Origin: Porphyromonadaceae bacterium
Lineage (GTDB): Bacteria; Bacteroidota; Bacteroidia; Bacteroidales; Dysgonomonadaceae
DNA: 64,000 nucleotides
Assembly: GCA_021372865.1 (NCBI GenBank)
Contig: JAJFTO010000017.1
Location: forward strand, 124,001 to 188,000
Reading direction: 5' to 3'
In this document: positions 43,850-53,339 of the stretch, piece by piece
Layout of the letters: the number at the start of each line of letters is the position of its first letter
How positions within the stretch are numbered: position 1 is the stretch's first letter
Made by a program: the position numbers and the translations under genes
Notes under the pieces: generated by a model
Seen by the model: the letters and a program-made list of their open reading frames with translations, nothing else
Told to the model about the DNA's origin: nothing
Database searches by the model: none

Positions 43850-45892
43850 ATGAACAGAAAACAATTGAAAACGATGACGGTGTTTCGTTTCAAACGATTC
43901 GCACGGAAGTCGTACAGCGTTTTCAACAGTTTGCACAAGACGGTCACCATTGGTGTACTGTCGGGTTGCACCCTGATGAGCGCTCAGGCGGCCACAGCCG
44001 AACCGGTTGAAAGGATTATCACCGAAAGATCGTCAGATTCCATTCCCACTTCGGAACTGGATGAAGTAGTGGTTACCGCTTCAAAAGTGGGTTTGCCATT
44101 GAATCTGGCAGCCAAGCAGGTAACTGTCATCTCTAAAAAGGAAATTGAGCGGGCACCGGTGCGCAGCATCGAAGACCTTTTGAATTATGTAGCAGGCGTT
44201 GACATCCTGCAGCGCGGACCGCACGGCGTACAGGCGGACATCTCCCTTCGTGGCGGATCATTCGATCAGACAGCCATCCTCCTTAACGGAATTAACCTCA
44301 CCAGCCCCCACACAGGACATTACAGTTTCGACATCCCCGTCAACCTTGCCGACATCGAGCGCATCGAGATCGTGCAGGGACCTTCATCCATGGTTTATGG
44401 TGCTAGTGCCTTTGCCGGGGGAGTCAACATCATCACGAAAAAAGACAACCAGTCCAACGCCTCCGGAAAGCTGGAAGGAGGTATGCACGGACTCTTCGGG
44501 GTAGAAGCACGGGGCGCATACAAAAGCGGCTCCTCTGTACACACGCTCTCTGCAGGATACAAACGGTCGGACGGATACATCCGCAACAGCGACTACAATA
44601 TCGCAAACTTACTATGGCAGAGCCGTTTTGATATTCTCGGGTCCAATCTCGACTTTCAGGCAGGTCTGAACGACAAGGCCTACGGAGCCAACACCTTCTA
44701 CAGTGCGGCTTATCCAAATCAGTTCGACGATACGCAGGGCGTCTTTCTGTCTGTCAGGGGAGAAACCCACGGAAAACTGAAGTTTATCCCGCATATATAC
44801 TGGAGCCGGCATTACGACGAATTTCAGCTGATCCGGGAAGGCACACCCGACGTGCCTGCCTGGTACAAAGACCACAATTCCCACCGCAGCGATGTGTTCG
44901 GGATGAACCTCAATATGCAGTTCGCCTCCGCATGGGGAATTACCAGTTTTGGAGGGGAGTTCCGGAACGAGGGAATACTGAGCAATGTGCTGGGCAAACC
45001 GATGGAAGATACTATCGGAAAATACACAAAATCCGACAGTAGAACCAATATCAGTTATTTTGCGGAGCATAATGTTATATATGAGAAGTTTACTCTCTCA
45101 CTGGGCGGATTGTTAAACTATAACACTGCGGTCGCTGATCAGTTTGATTTCTATCCCGCACTCAACGGATCGTTCCGTGCGACAGATCATCTCAGCCTCT
45201 ACGCCTCCTGGAACAAGGCCACCCGTATGCCCACATTCACGGATCTGTACTACACTACCAAGACGCATATTGGCAACAGCAACCTGAAAGCTGAAGAGTC
45301 GGAAGCTTTTGAGACCGGCATCAAATACAGCCACCCTGTGATAAATGGCAGCCTTGCCATCTTCCACATGAAGGGCAGGAACATGATCGACTGGGTAAAG
45401 GCATCTCCCGAAGCACTGTGGGAATCCCGAAACCACACCCGACTCAACAAGCAGGGCTTTGAAGCGGACCTGAACCTCAACCTGGCCTCCTGGTTCGGGT
45501 CCGGCCAGCCTATGCGAACGCTTTCTTTCGGATACATGTACATCGACCAGGAACGGGTGGAGGATGAACTGATATCGAACTACACGCTGAATCATCTACG
45601 TCACAAGGTGACTGCAGGCCTGCATCACGTGGTGGCGAAACAACTCTCCTTGTCGTGGCATTTCCGCTGGCAGCAGCGGGTGGGATCCTACGTGCAGTAT
45701 GTGGACCTGAAGCCGGGAGAACGGATGGAGTACGCTCCATTTGCATTGCTCGACGTAAAGGCCAACTATGCGCTTCCCCGCGCCAACCTGTTCCTGCATG
45801 CCAACAACATCTTCAACACCACCCACGTGGATTTCGGTAATATTCCCCAGCCCGGATTCTGGCTCTCAGGTGGCGTGAGCGTGAAACTTTAA
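43850..45892 (+). CDS. TonB-dependent receptor, BtuB-like
   Basis: A 680-residue outer membrane receptor without SusD partner. The N-terminus (MNRKQLKTMTVFRFKRFARK) matches the unusually long, basic signal region found on Bacteroidales BtuB-like proteins. A TonB-box-like region (SELDEVVVTASKV), a plug (NYVAGVDILQRGPHGVQADI, LNGINLTSPHTGHYS, VYGASAFAGGVNIITKK) and a 22-strand-type barrel follow. Vitamin B12 or a related corrinoid is the likely cargo from family resemblance. No corrinoid ABC transporter genes lie nearby. The ATG at 43850 matches homologues better than 43820. Confidence 0.87.
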   Translation: MNRKQLKTMTVFRFKRFARKSYSVFNSLHKTVTIGVLSGCTLMSAQAATAEPVERIITERSSDSIPTSELDEVVVTASKVGLPLNLAAKQVTVISKKEIERAPVRSIEDLLNYVAGVDILQRGPHGVQADISLRGGSFDQTAILLNGINLTSPHTGHYSFDIPVNLADIERIEIVQGPSSMVYGASAFAGGVNIITKKDNQSNASGKLEGGMHGLFGVEARGAYKSGSSVHTLSAGYKRSDGYIRNSDYNIANLLWQSRFDILGSNLDFQAGLNDKAYGANTFYSAAYPNQFDDTQGVFLSVRGETHGKLKFIPHIYWSRHYDEFQLIREGTPDVPAWYKDHNSHRSDVFGMNLNMQFASAWGITSFGGEFRNEGILSNVLGKPMEDTIGKYTKSDSRTNISYFAEHNVIYEKFTLSLGGLLNYNTAVADQFDFYPALNGSFRATDHLSLYASWNKATRMPTFTDLYYTTKTHIGNSNLKAEESEAFETGIKYSHPVINGSLAIFHMKGRNMIDWVKASPEALWESRNHTRLNKQGFEADLNLNLASWFGSGQPMRTLSFGYMYIDQERVEDELISNYTLNHLRHKVTAGLHHVVAKQLSLSWHFRWQQRVGSYVQYVDLKPGERMEYAPFALLDVKANYALPRANLFLHANNIFNTTHVDFGNIPQPGFWLSGGVSVKL

Positions 45893-45941
45893 AAAAAGCC
45901 TGAATGGGCTCAAATTGAGCCATCTGATTAAAAAAATGCTG

Positions 45942-45988
45942 AAAAGTCCCCTCTGCGAAGCCCGTTAAGGGGAACAGAGGGGACTTTT
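45942..45988. terminator. Long-armed hairpin, probable bidirectional terminator
   Basis: Perfect 14-bp arms AAAAGTCCCCTCTG and CAGAGGGGACTTTT with a 19-nt loop. T-rich ends occur on both strands, so it could end transcripts in either direction. No convergent gene exists, so its main use is likely to end the BtuB-like transcript. Confidence 0.7.
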
Positions 45989-46212
45989 CTTTAAGTTACA
46001 AACTTATAAATTAGCATTTTACGACCTGCAAAATACTGAGATTCATCCCAATTTGATTTTCCTGTGTAAAAAGCCCATATCTGTAGAAATTTTTTCTGTA
46101 CCGACTGTTGCGAGGTAGGTAACCTCATACCCAATGTAAAACCATGATGATAACTTCCATTTTTTCAGAAAAAGACAAGAAATCTAAATTTCAAATCTTT
46201 CTATTTTTTCAC

Positions 46213-46220
46213 TTACTTTG
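46213..46220 (+). promoter_or_regulatory. Imperfect -7 element for ECF sigma gene
   Basis: TTACTTTG differs from TAnnTTTG in its second base. It lies 48 bp before the ATG at 46268. Weak evidence. Confidence 0.3.
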
Positions 46221-46267
46221 TAATCCGATTAAATTTAGTAGATTTTATAAAACAGGTGAAAACAGAA

Positions 46268-46798
46268 ATGGATCTTGCCGCTCTCTACAATCTGTATGTG
46301 AATGACTTATTCACTTATGGATGTTACCTCGGCTTTGAAAGAGAGATAGTTAAAGATGCCATTCACGATGTCTTTGTAAAGGTCACAGTCGATGAAGGTC
46401 TGTTAAGACATATCAGCCACATCAAATTCTATCTGTTCAGGTCACTGAAGAACAGACTTATTGATTTACATAAATACCAAAAAGACGAAATAGCTCTCGA
46501 GAAAGTTGACCCTTCAGTAGATATGCCTTTTAATATTCATATTGACGTGGAAAGCCTCCTTATCGAAAAAGAAGACCAGATGCAAGTAAAGAATGCGATT
46601 GAGCAAATGCTCACTTCGCTCACTGACCGACAACGGGAAATCATTTATCTCCGATACATACAGGAGTATGACTATAATCAAATTGCAGAGCTTCTACATA
46701 TCAGTGTCCATGGATGCAGGAAACTGGTTTCTACAGCCATCCACAGCCTTCGCGAAAAATTTGGTTTTCTGATCACATTTTTGACTCTTATGTCATAA
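46268..46798 (+). CDS. ECF sigma-70 factor, FecI/Bacteroidetes PUL type
   Basis: A 176-residue extracytoplasmic-function sigma factor. Region 2 covers about residues 5-75 (YNLYVNDLFTYGCYLGFE, then FRSLKNRLIDLHKY), and region 4 has TDRQREIIYLRYIQEYDYNQ with the HTH IAELLHISVHGCRKLVSTAI. A FecR-like anti-sigma gene and an STN-containing SusC follow, the standard cell-surface signalling triad. It should transcribe the SusC operon when the glycan is bound. The ATG at 46268 was chosen; a GTG at 46256 is possible. Confidence 0.92.
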   Translation: MDLAALYNLYVNDLFTYGCYLGFEREIVKDAIHDVFVKVTVDEGLLRHISHIKFYLFRSLKNRLIDLHKYQKDEIALEKVDPSVDMPFNIHIDVESLLIEKEDQMQVKNAIEQMLTSLTDRQREIIYLRYIQEYDYNQIAELLHISVHGCRKLVSTAIHSLREKFGFLITFLTLMS

Positions 46799-46979
46799 TT
46801 ATTTTGAAGACTACACTATCTTAATTTAAAATGTTAAATTTTTAATTATATTCTAACTAAAGGGTATAATTAAATTTTCATATCGTCTCTTTTAAAAAGA
46901 GGGATATTTATAATTGGATATATAATTAGATTTCACTCTCAATTCACTCAAAATCAATAACAATTAGCAATAATTAATA

Positions 46980-48140
46980 ATGAAACATTATACCGATTTT
47001 TTAAAAGACGGGAAATTTCTTCGATGGCAATTGTTAGATGATGATGCCTTGAACCAATATTGGAGAAACTTTAAAATTGAGCACCCAGAATCCATAAAAG
47101 AAATAGAACAAGCCATTGTCTATATAAAAAATAAGGGTATGAATAATAGTAATCTTAACGAAAATGAGAGGGCGCTATTGTTTCATAAAATTCAGACAAC
47201 TATTCGGCAGAGACACAAAGTAAAACAACGCAGACTATTTTGGTATTCCGTAGCAGCAGTTGCGATACTCTTAATCGGACTTACCCTTTTTTATCACCAG
47301 AGGGAAGATATTGTCATTACACCCGATAAGGAACTCATTGTGGGAGAATTACTGAACAACGAAGATATTCAACTCATTACCAATAAAGAGTCAATCTATT
47401 TTCAAAATGATATAGAAGTAAAGCTCGACAAAGGAGGCAAAGCTGAAATTTCACAAAAGAATAAAGAGATCCGGGAAATTGAAATCAAACAGGAACAACT
47501 AAACACGCTGATTGTGCCTTATGGAAAACGCTCAACCCTTACACTTGCCGACGGCAGTAAAATATGGCTTAACTCTGGATCCGTTCTCGAATTTCCGGCA
47601 CAATTTGGCGACAAAAAAAGAGAAATACGTCTTACAGCCGGAGAAATGTACATCGAAGTGACGCATGATCGGAGTAAACCATTCTTCGTACATACCTCCG
47701 GTTTTAACGTAAGAGTATATGGTACAAAATTCAATATCTCAAACTATACGGACTCACCACAAAGTGTTGTTTTGGTGGAAGGAAGTGTCAGTCTGCAATC
47801 AAAAGGGCACAAGGAGCTGTTTATAACACCCAGTGAAAAAGCCGTTTATTCCGAAAGCGGAACATTTGAAACGCGACAAGTTGATGTCGATCAGTTTATT
47901 AGTTGGAGAGAGGGTTATCTTTCCTTCGACAAGACATCAATGAGTGAAGTATTGCAAAAGATCGGCAGATACTACAACCTCTCGTTCGACTATGAACAGG
48001 ATGTAAATCTTCAAAAACGAACCTGCAGTGGAAAAATATACCTATCTGATAATTTTGACAATGTAATGACTACTGTTGCATTACTGACATCTACACAATA
48101 TCGAAAAGAGAACAAAAATATATTTATTACCAACCAATGA
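46980..48140 (+). CDS. FecR-family anti-sigma factor with DUF4974 domain
   Basis: A 386-residue inner membrane regulator. The N-terminal cytoplasmic region of about 80 residues would bind the sigma factor; one membrane helix (FWYSVAAVAILLIGLTLFY) follows at about residues 82-100. The periplasmic FecR domain contains VPYGKRSTLTLADGSKIWLN and AGEMYIEVTHDRSKPFFVHT, and the C-terminus is a DUF4974 secretin/STN-like domain (SFDKTSMSEVLQKIGRYYNL), which probably pairs with the STN domain of the SusC protein. It lies 181 bp after the sigma gene. Confidence 0.93.
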   Translation: MKHYTDFLKDGKFLRWQLLDDDALNQYWRNFKIEHPESIKEIEQAIVYIKNKGMNNSNLNENERALLFHKIQTTIRQRHKVKQRRLFWYSVAAVAILLIGLTLFYHQREDIVITPDKELIVGELLNNEDIQLITNKESIYFQNDIEVKLDKGGKAEISQKNKEIREIEIKQEQLNTLIVPYGKRSTLTLADGSKIWLNSGSVLEFPAQFGDKKREIRLTAGEMYIEVTHDRSKPFFVHTSGFNVRVYGTKFNISNYTDSPQSVVLVEGSVSLQSKGHKELFITPSEKAVYSESGTFETRQVDVDQFISWREGYLSFDKTSMSEVLQKIGRYYNLSFDYEQDVNLQKRTCSGKIYLSDNFDNVMTTVALLTSTQYRKENKNIFITNQ

Positions 48141-48195
48141 AAATAAAACGGAGAGCTTATGGATAAAAAATAATATCACCAAACGAATGAAAAGA

Positions 48196-48224
48196 GCCGG
48201 ACGATATTGGCGGTACCATCCGGC
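48196..48224. other. Hairpin between anti-sigma and SusC genes
   Basis: GCCGGA and TCCGGC arms with a 17-nt loop, then CAAAA without a T-tract. It may mark the leader of the SusC transcript. Weak evidence. Confidence 0.3.
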
Positions 48225-48274
48225 AAAACTGAAATTAATTACCTTGATTATTAATAATTAAATCATACAAATAT

Positions 48275-51200
48275 ATGGATAAAAATTCTATTGGGGGACT
48301 GATAACTTTCAATAATTTAAAGTATGTTCTAAAAGTCATGAGAATAACCTTATTTTTTTTATTTTTCTGTATACTGTTTGCGTCAGCATCGAACAGTTAT
48401 TCCCAAAAAGTCACTCTCAATCTGAGATCAACCTCAATAAGAGAGGTATGTAAAGAGATTGAGAAAAACAGTAATTATATTTTTGTTTTTTCGGATAAAG
48501 CCGAAAGGATAATCAGCGAAAAGGTAAACATACATGTTAATTCTCGACAAGTCACAGATATTTTGGAAGAAATATTTTCCGATACCGATCTGACATATAA
48601 AATATTGGATAAACAGATTGTTGTTTATGAATCGGAGAATAAAACTCAAGTCAAAGAAGTGGGGCAAAACATTTCCACCCAAATACAACAGCAGACTAAA
48701 AAACAAATTACCGGAAAAGTTGTCGACATACAAGGTAACCCGATAATAGGAGCCAATATTATTGAAACCGGAACTACCAACGGGACTGTAACCGATATCG
48801 ACGGTAATTTCGCGTTGCAGGTGGAAAAAAACACCGTACTAAGGATTACCTACATCGGCTATTTGGAACAAAGCGTAAACACCTCCGGTAAAGCCAGCTT
48901 TAACATTGTTTTACAGGAAGATACCAAGGCACTGGAGGAAGTAGTCGTTATAGGATATGGTACCCGTCAGCGTAAAAGTATCACGGGAGCTGTAGATCAA
49001 ATTGGATCAGAAAATTTTGAAAACAGACCTGTTGGCAATACCATGCAGGCCTTACAGGGAGCATCCGCCAATCTGACGATTCAGCAGCGTGATATGAACC
49101 CCAACAGTAATCAACTGAGTATTAATATTAGAGGAGTCAGCACAATAACCAATAATGATCCGTTGGTACTGATTGACGGTATTATTACAGATTTGAGTAG
49201 CTTAAACCGTATAAATCCAGACGATATAGCTTCTATTTCTGTATTGAAAGATGCCGGAAGTGCTGCTATTTATGGTTCTCGTTCATCGAGTGGAGTATTG
49301 CTGGTGACTACCAAACAGGGAAATAAAAATCGCAAACCAATTGTCCGTTTTAATTCGATGATTGGGTACGAAACACCCCATTTTCTATTTCAACCGGTAA
49401 AAGGGTATGAGAATGCCATACTCCGAAACCAGGCTGAAGTGAACGCTGGTAGAGCGCCTGTTTACGCTGCAAGTGAAATACAAGATTTATATGATCATGA
49501 AGACCAGGAATATTTCATGTATCAAATTCTAAAACCCGCTTTACAACAAACTTATACTGCGAGTATTTCAGGTGGAAGCGAAACATCAACTTATATGGCT
49601 TCAGCGGGTTATTATGATCAGGCTAGTAATTTTGTTGGAGGTGACTACGGTATGAAACGCTATAATTTTCGTATAAATCTCACCTCTGAGTACGGAAAAT
49701 TCAAATTATCTCCGCAACTGGCTTATAATCGCATCATGCATCATGCCCCGAATGCAGGTAACGCAATCCAAAACGCGACCCGATTTCCGACCTATTATTA
49801 TAATAAATTGAAGGATAGCAGAGGTCGTTACGTCGATCAGTTTAACAGTATGGGACTTCTGGAAGCCGGAGGATTCAGAGACCGGGACGAAGACAACATC
49901 ATAGGGAATCTGACAGGAGAACTTAAAATCACAGACGGGTTAAAAGCAAAAGGGATATTGGGACTTGATCTTTCTGCAAATCATCGCTATGTAAGGGCTC
50001 TTGAAGTACCTTATTACGCTAATGAGACTTCTGAGGTTCCGACAAGTTATACTGGTCAGGATAGAAATACAGAAGATTATAACGAAAAATCATACCTTTT
50101 AAGTTCCCAATTCTTATTGGATTATGATCGCATTTTTAAAGAATCACACCACGTTACGGGATTAATTGGTTTTTCTAATGAGTCGTTTACCCAGGAAGCC
50201 AATGAAATTATAAAAAAATACACCGATCCGGACCTTGGTATTCCTGCAGCAGATGGCTTGACAGAGATAGATCCCATAAACAGCTATAACACCCCCGATG
50301 GTTCTGTACGGACTAGTATTTATTCAGTATTCGGAAGATTTGGTTATTCATTTACCGATAAATACTATGGAGAAGTAAGTTTTCGTTATGATGGTTCTTC
50401 TAAATTTGCCAAAGCAAACCGATGGGGATTCTTTCCTTCCGTTACGGGAGGATGGCGTTTGTCACAGGAAAATTTCATGAAAGACTATCGTAATAATATA
50501 GGGGACTTAAAGATTCGCGGTTCATATGGTGTACTTGGCAACCAAAATGTAGGTAATTACCGTTACATGACTACTTATACTGTACATACCAATAGTTACG
50601 GATTTAATAAGATCCCCGTTTCGGGTACTGGATTCAGCTTTGGCAATAAAGATATGAAATGGGAAACATCTGCCACTTTTAATATCGGAACGGATGCTAC
50701 ATTTTTTAAAAATAAAATGATGGTCTCGTTTGATTATTTTAATCAGACGACTTCAGACATTCTTTTAAGTCCCGAGGTTCCTGCTGTCTTCGGAGGTTCC
50801 GTGGCCATCGAAAATGCGGGAAAAATGCAAAATAATGGCTGGGAAGTCAGCATAGATTACAACTTCAAAACAACTGATATGAAACACCATATCAATTTCA
50901 ATCTTGCTGATTCAAAAAATAAAATTATTGACTTTGGCAACGAAAGAATTAATGAAAAACAACAGATGTCGACCATAATAAGAGAAGGTATTGCCCTGAA
51001 TTCCTATTTTGGTTATAAAACAAACGGATTTTTCAAGGATGAAGAAGATATCGTCAACAGCGCATTACCGGCAGGTGCCATAGTAGCCCCGGGAGACGTA
51101 AAATATGTAGATTATTACGAAGACGGTATAATTGACGAGAAAGACCGTCAGGTGTTGGGAAATGCTTTTCCTCGGTATACTTTCGGGTTAAATTACAATC

Positions 51201-51697
51201 TTGGATGGAAAGGTTTCGACTTGGGTTTATTCGTTCAGGGTGTTGGAAAACGTAGTATGGTGCTACGTGGTGAGTTAATACGACCCTATGCATCGAACTT
51301 CACGCAGGTTATGTTTCAACACCAACTGGATTATTGGAGTTCTCTTAATACTGATGCTCGCTGGCCACGTCTCACTGCAGACGGATCGCCCTCAAATATC
51401 AACAATTATGGGCGTGATTCAGATATTTACTTGCTGAATGCGGCCTATCTTCGTCTGAAAAATTTACAACTCGGTTATACAATACCAAAACATGTAACAT
51501 CTAAACTAGGTGTCAGCAAACTGAGAATGTATGTCAATGCTCAGAACCTGCTGACATTCTCTGCCACTTCTTTTATCGATCCGGAATCTACAGAGTTTGG
51601 CAACGACATGGGCGGCATTTCGGGTGCTGGAGCGAACAGCGGGCGGAATTATCCGACGCTGAATTATTATGGATTTGGTTTGAATCTAGAATTTTAA
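48275..51697 (+). CDS. SusC/RagA-family transporter with STN signalling domain (mannan locus)
   Basis: An 1140-residue outer membrane TonB-dependent transducer. After a signal peptide (to about residue 43, SYSQ) come an STN domain (45-119, VTLNLRSTSIREVCKEIEK), a carboxypeptidase-regulatory-like domain (145-230), the TonB-box region (LEEVVVIGYGTRQRKS), a plug with NIRGVST and SRSSSGVLLVTTKQG, and a barrel ending in F (GLNLEF). The STN domain contacts the FecR anti-sigma factor, so substrate import is linked to induction. This sets it apart from the SusC in the starch locus, which has no STN domain. Confidence 0.95.
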   Translation: MDKNSIGGLITFNNLKYVLKVMRITLFFLFFCILFASASNSYSQKVTLNLRSTSIREVCKEIEKNSNYIFVFSDKAERIISEKVNIHVNSRQVTDILEEIFSDTDLTYKILDKQIVVYESENKTQVKEVGQNISTQIQQQTKKQITGKVVDIQGNPIIGANIIETGTTNGTVTDIDGNFALQVEKNTVLRITYIGYLEQSVNTSGKASFNIVLQEDTKALEEVVVIGYGTRQRKSITGAVDQIGSENFENRPVGNTMQALQGASANLTIQQRDMNPNSNQLSINIRGVSTITNNDPLVLIDGIITDLSSLNRINPDDIASISVLKDAGSAAIYGSRSSSGVLLVTTKQGNKNRKPIVRFNSMIGYETPHFLFQPVKGYENAILRNQAEVNAGRAPVYAASEIQDLYDHEDQEYFMYQILKPALQQTYTASISGGSETSTYMASAGYYDQASNFVGGDYGMKRYNFRINLTSEYGKFKLSPQLAYNRIMHHAPNAGNAIQNATRFPTYYYNKLKDSRGRYVDQFNSMGLLEAGGFRDRDEDNIIGNLTGELKITDGLKAKGILGLDLSANHRYVRALEVPYYANETSEVPTSYTGQDRNTEDYNEKSYLLSSQFLLDYDRIFKESHHVTGLIGFSNESFTQEANEIIKKYTDPDLGIPAADGLTEIDPINSYNTPDGSVRTSIYSVFGRFGYSFTDKYYGEVSFRYDGSSKFAKANRWGFFPSVTGGWRLSQENFMKDYRNNIGDLKIRGSYGVLGNQNVGNYRYMTTYTVHTNSYGFNKIPVSGTGFSFGNKDMKWETSATFNIGTDATFFKNKMMVSFDYFNQTTSDILLSPEVPAVFGGSVAIENAGKMQNNGWEVSIDYNFKTTDMKHHINFNLADSKNKIIDFGNERINEKQQMSTIIREGIALNSYFGYKTNGFFKDEEDIVNSALPAGAIVAPGDVKYVDYYEDGIIDEKDRQVLGNAFPRYTFGLNYNLGWKGFDLGLFVQGVGKRSMVLRGELIRPYASNFTQVMFQHQLDYWSSLNTDARWPRLTADGSPSNINNYGRDSDIYLLNAAYLRLKNLQLGYTIPKHVTSKLGVSKLRMYVNAQNLLTFSATSFIDPESTEFGNDMGGISGAGANSGRNYPTLNYYGFGLNLEF

Positions 51698-51708
51698 TAA
51701 TTATCCCT

Positions 51709-53328
51709 ATGAAAAGAAAATTAATTATATATAGTGTTTTAATTTTGCTCTCATTCACAGCATGTAATGATCTGGAGCAGATTCCCACCAATAAGTTCAC
51801 AGATGAAAATTACTGGACTTCCCCAGAAAAAGCGATGTCGGTTTTAAATATGGCTTATAACCAGATGTATAACGCCGATATATTTTTTAGTAATGAAGCT
51901 TTGTCCGATAATATGTATCAAAGGCGTATTCATGATGAAAAAATAATTTCTTCAGGACAAGCAGATGCCTCAAATGCACGATTTAGTGGCGAATGGAGCA
52001 GGTGTTACGCGGGAATTAAAACCTGTCACACTTTTCTTGAAAATGTAGACCGCGTTCCTGGAATGGACGAAAATCTAAAAAACAGAGCAAAAGCAGAAGC
52101 ACGTTTTATCCGTGCATGGTTATTTTTCCGCTTGACTACATGGTATGGAGATATCCCACTTTTCACAAAAGATATCACACTCGATGAATCAAAAACTATT
52201 GAACGAACCCCTCATGCAGATGTTGTCCGGTTTATATGTGATGAATTGGAAGAAATTGCAAGTATACTTCCAACCAATAAACAATATGCAGAAGCTGATA
52301 AAGGTCGTATAACTGCAGGTGCTGCAATCGCATTGAAAGCCCGTGTTTATCTGTTGGACAATGACTGGCAAAATGTTGTAAATACTTGTGAAAGGTTAAT
52401 AACCAATACGACATATGGGGAATACGGCTTATATGAAAACTATGCCAAACTGTTTACAGTTGAGGGAGAATATAGTAAAGAGATGATACTTGATATCGAA
52501 TATGTTCCATCTCTAAGGACATGGTCTGATTATCAAGATTTCATGCCCAAATCGTCCCCGGGTGGGCGCGTAAGCAAGATGGCACCTACGCAGGAATTAA
52601 TTGACGACTATATTATGTTAAATGGGAAAGGAATCAAGGATAATAACTCCGGATATACCGAAAATAATCCATATATCAATCGGGACCCCCGAATGGATAT
52701 GACTATCGTTAGACACCTTTCAACATGGACATTACCCGATGGAAATACCCGGACTATTTACACCAAACCGGGATCGACAAACGATCCGACAGGAAAACTT
52801 GATATATATGTTCCAAACAATGAAACAACATCTCCTACTGGTTATTATATGCGAAAATATTATGACCGGGGTGCGATTAATGGAACTGATTCAGGATTGA
52901 ATCTGATGTTGATACGCTATGCTGATGTTTTGCTTATGTATGCTGAAGCTAAAAATGAATTGGGTGAACTGACAGGAGACATATGGAATATAACAATTAA
53001 AGCACTCCGTAAGCGTGCAGGGTTTACAGATCCCGCTGCATTAGATTTCAATAGTACGTGGACACAAGAAGAAAGACAATTGATTATTCGCCGCGAACGT
53101 CGTACTGAATTAGCGTTAGAGGGATTACGCATTTTTGATATCCGTCGCTGGCATACTGCAGAAGTTGTCCTCAACCAACGCCCTCACGGCGCCATGTTTG
53201 AAAATAACAATACTCAATATATTGAATTGGATCAACGTACGTTTAATCCCGCGCGTGATTATCTGTGGCCTATTCCACAAAGTGAAAAGGATATTAATCC
53301 AAATTTAGGACAAAACCTCAATTATTAA
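51709..53328 (+). CDS. SusD/RagB-family lipoprotein (mannan locus)
   Basis: A 539-residue lipoprotein (lipobox FTAC followed by NDLEQIP) starting 11 bp after the SusC stop. The family motifs are NKFTDENYWTSPEKAMSVLN near the N-terminus, AEARFIRAWLFFRLTTWYGD in the TPR region, and LLMYAEAKNELG with RRERRTELALEGLRIFDIRRW near the C-terminus. It forms the lid of the transporter and gives initial glycan recognition. Codon usage is AT-rich, like its neighbours. Confidence 0.95.
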   Translation: MKRKLIIYSVLILLSFTACNDLEQIPTNKFTDENYWTSPEKAMSVLNMAYNQMYNADIFFSNEALSDNMYQRRIHDEKIISSGQADASNARFSGEWSRCYAGIKTCHTFLENVDRVPGMDENLKNRAKAEARFIRAWLFFRLTTWYGDIPLFTKDITLDESKTIERTPHADVVRFICDELEEIASILPTNKQYAEADKGRITAGAAIALKARVYLLDNDWQNVVNTCERLITNTTYGEYGLYENYAKLFTVEGEYSKEMILDIEYVPSLRTWSDYQDFMPKSSPGGRVSKMAPTQELIDDYIMLNGKGIKDNNSGYTENNPYINRDPRMDMTIVRHLSTWTLPDGNTRTIYTKPGSTNDPTGKLDIYVPNNETTSPTGYYMRKYYDRGAINGTDSGLNLMLIRYADVLLMYAEAKNELGELTGDIWNITIKALRKRAGFTDPAALDFNSTWTQEERQLIIRRERRTELALEGLRIFDIRRWHTAEVVLNQRPHGAMFENNNTQYIELDQRTFNPARDYLWPIPQSEKDINPNLGQNLNY

Positions 53329-53339
53329 AGATTAAAATA

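Larger units (their letters stand above)
45893..46267. other. 375-bp spacer before the ECF sigma factor
   Basis: No gene seen. It contains a small hairpin GGCTCAA-A-TTGAGCC (45907-45921), a strong 14-bp-armed hairpin (45942-45988) and, near its end, an imperfect -7 element TTACTTTG (46213-46220) for the sigma factor. The base composition becomes AT-rich from here. Confidence 0.6.

Noticed and set aside
44612-45595. Minus-strand frames opposite the BtuB-like receptor
   Set aside because: They are shadows of a well-supported TonB-dependent receptor and have no recognisable features of their own.
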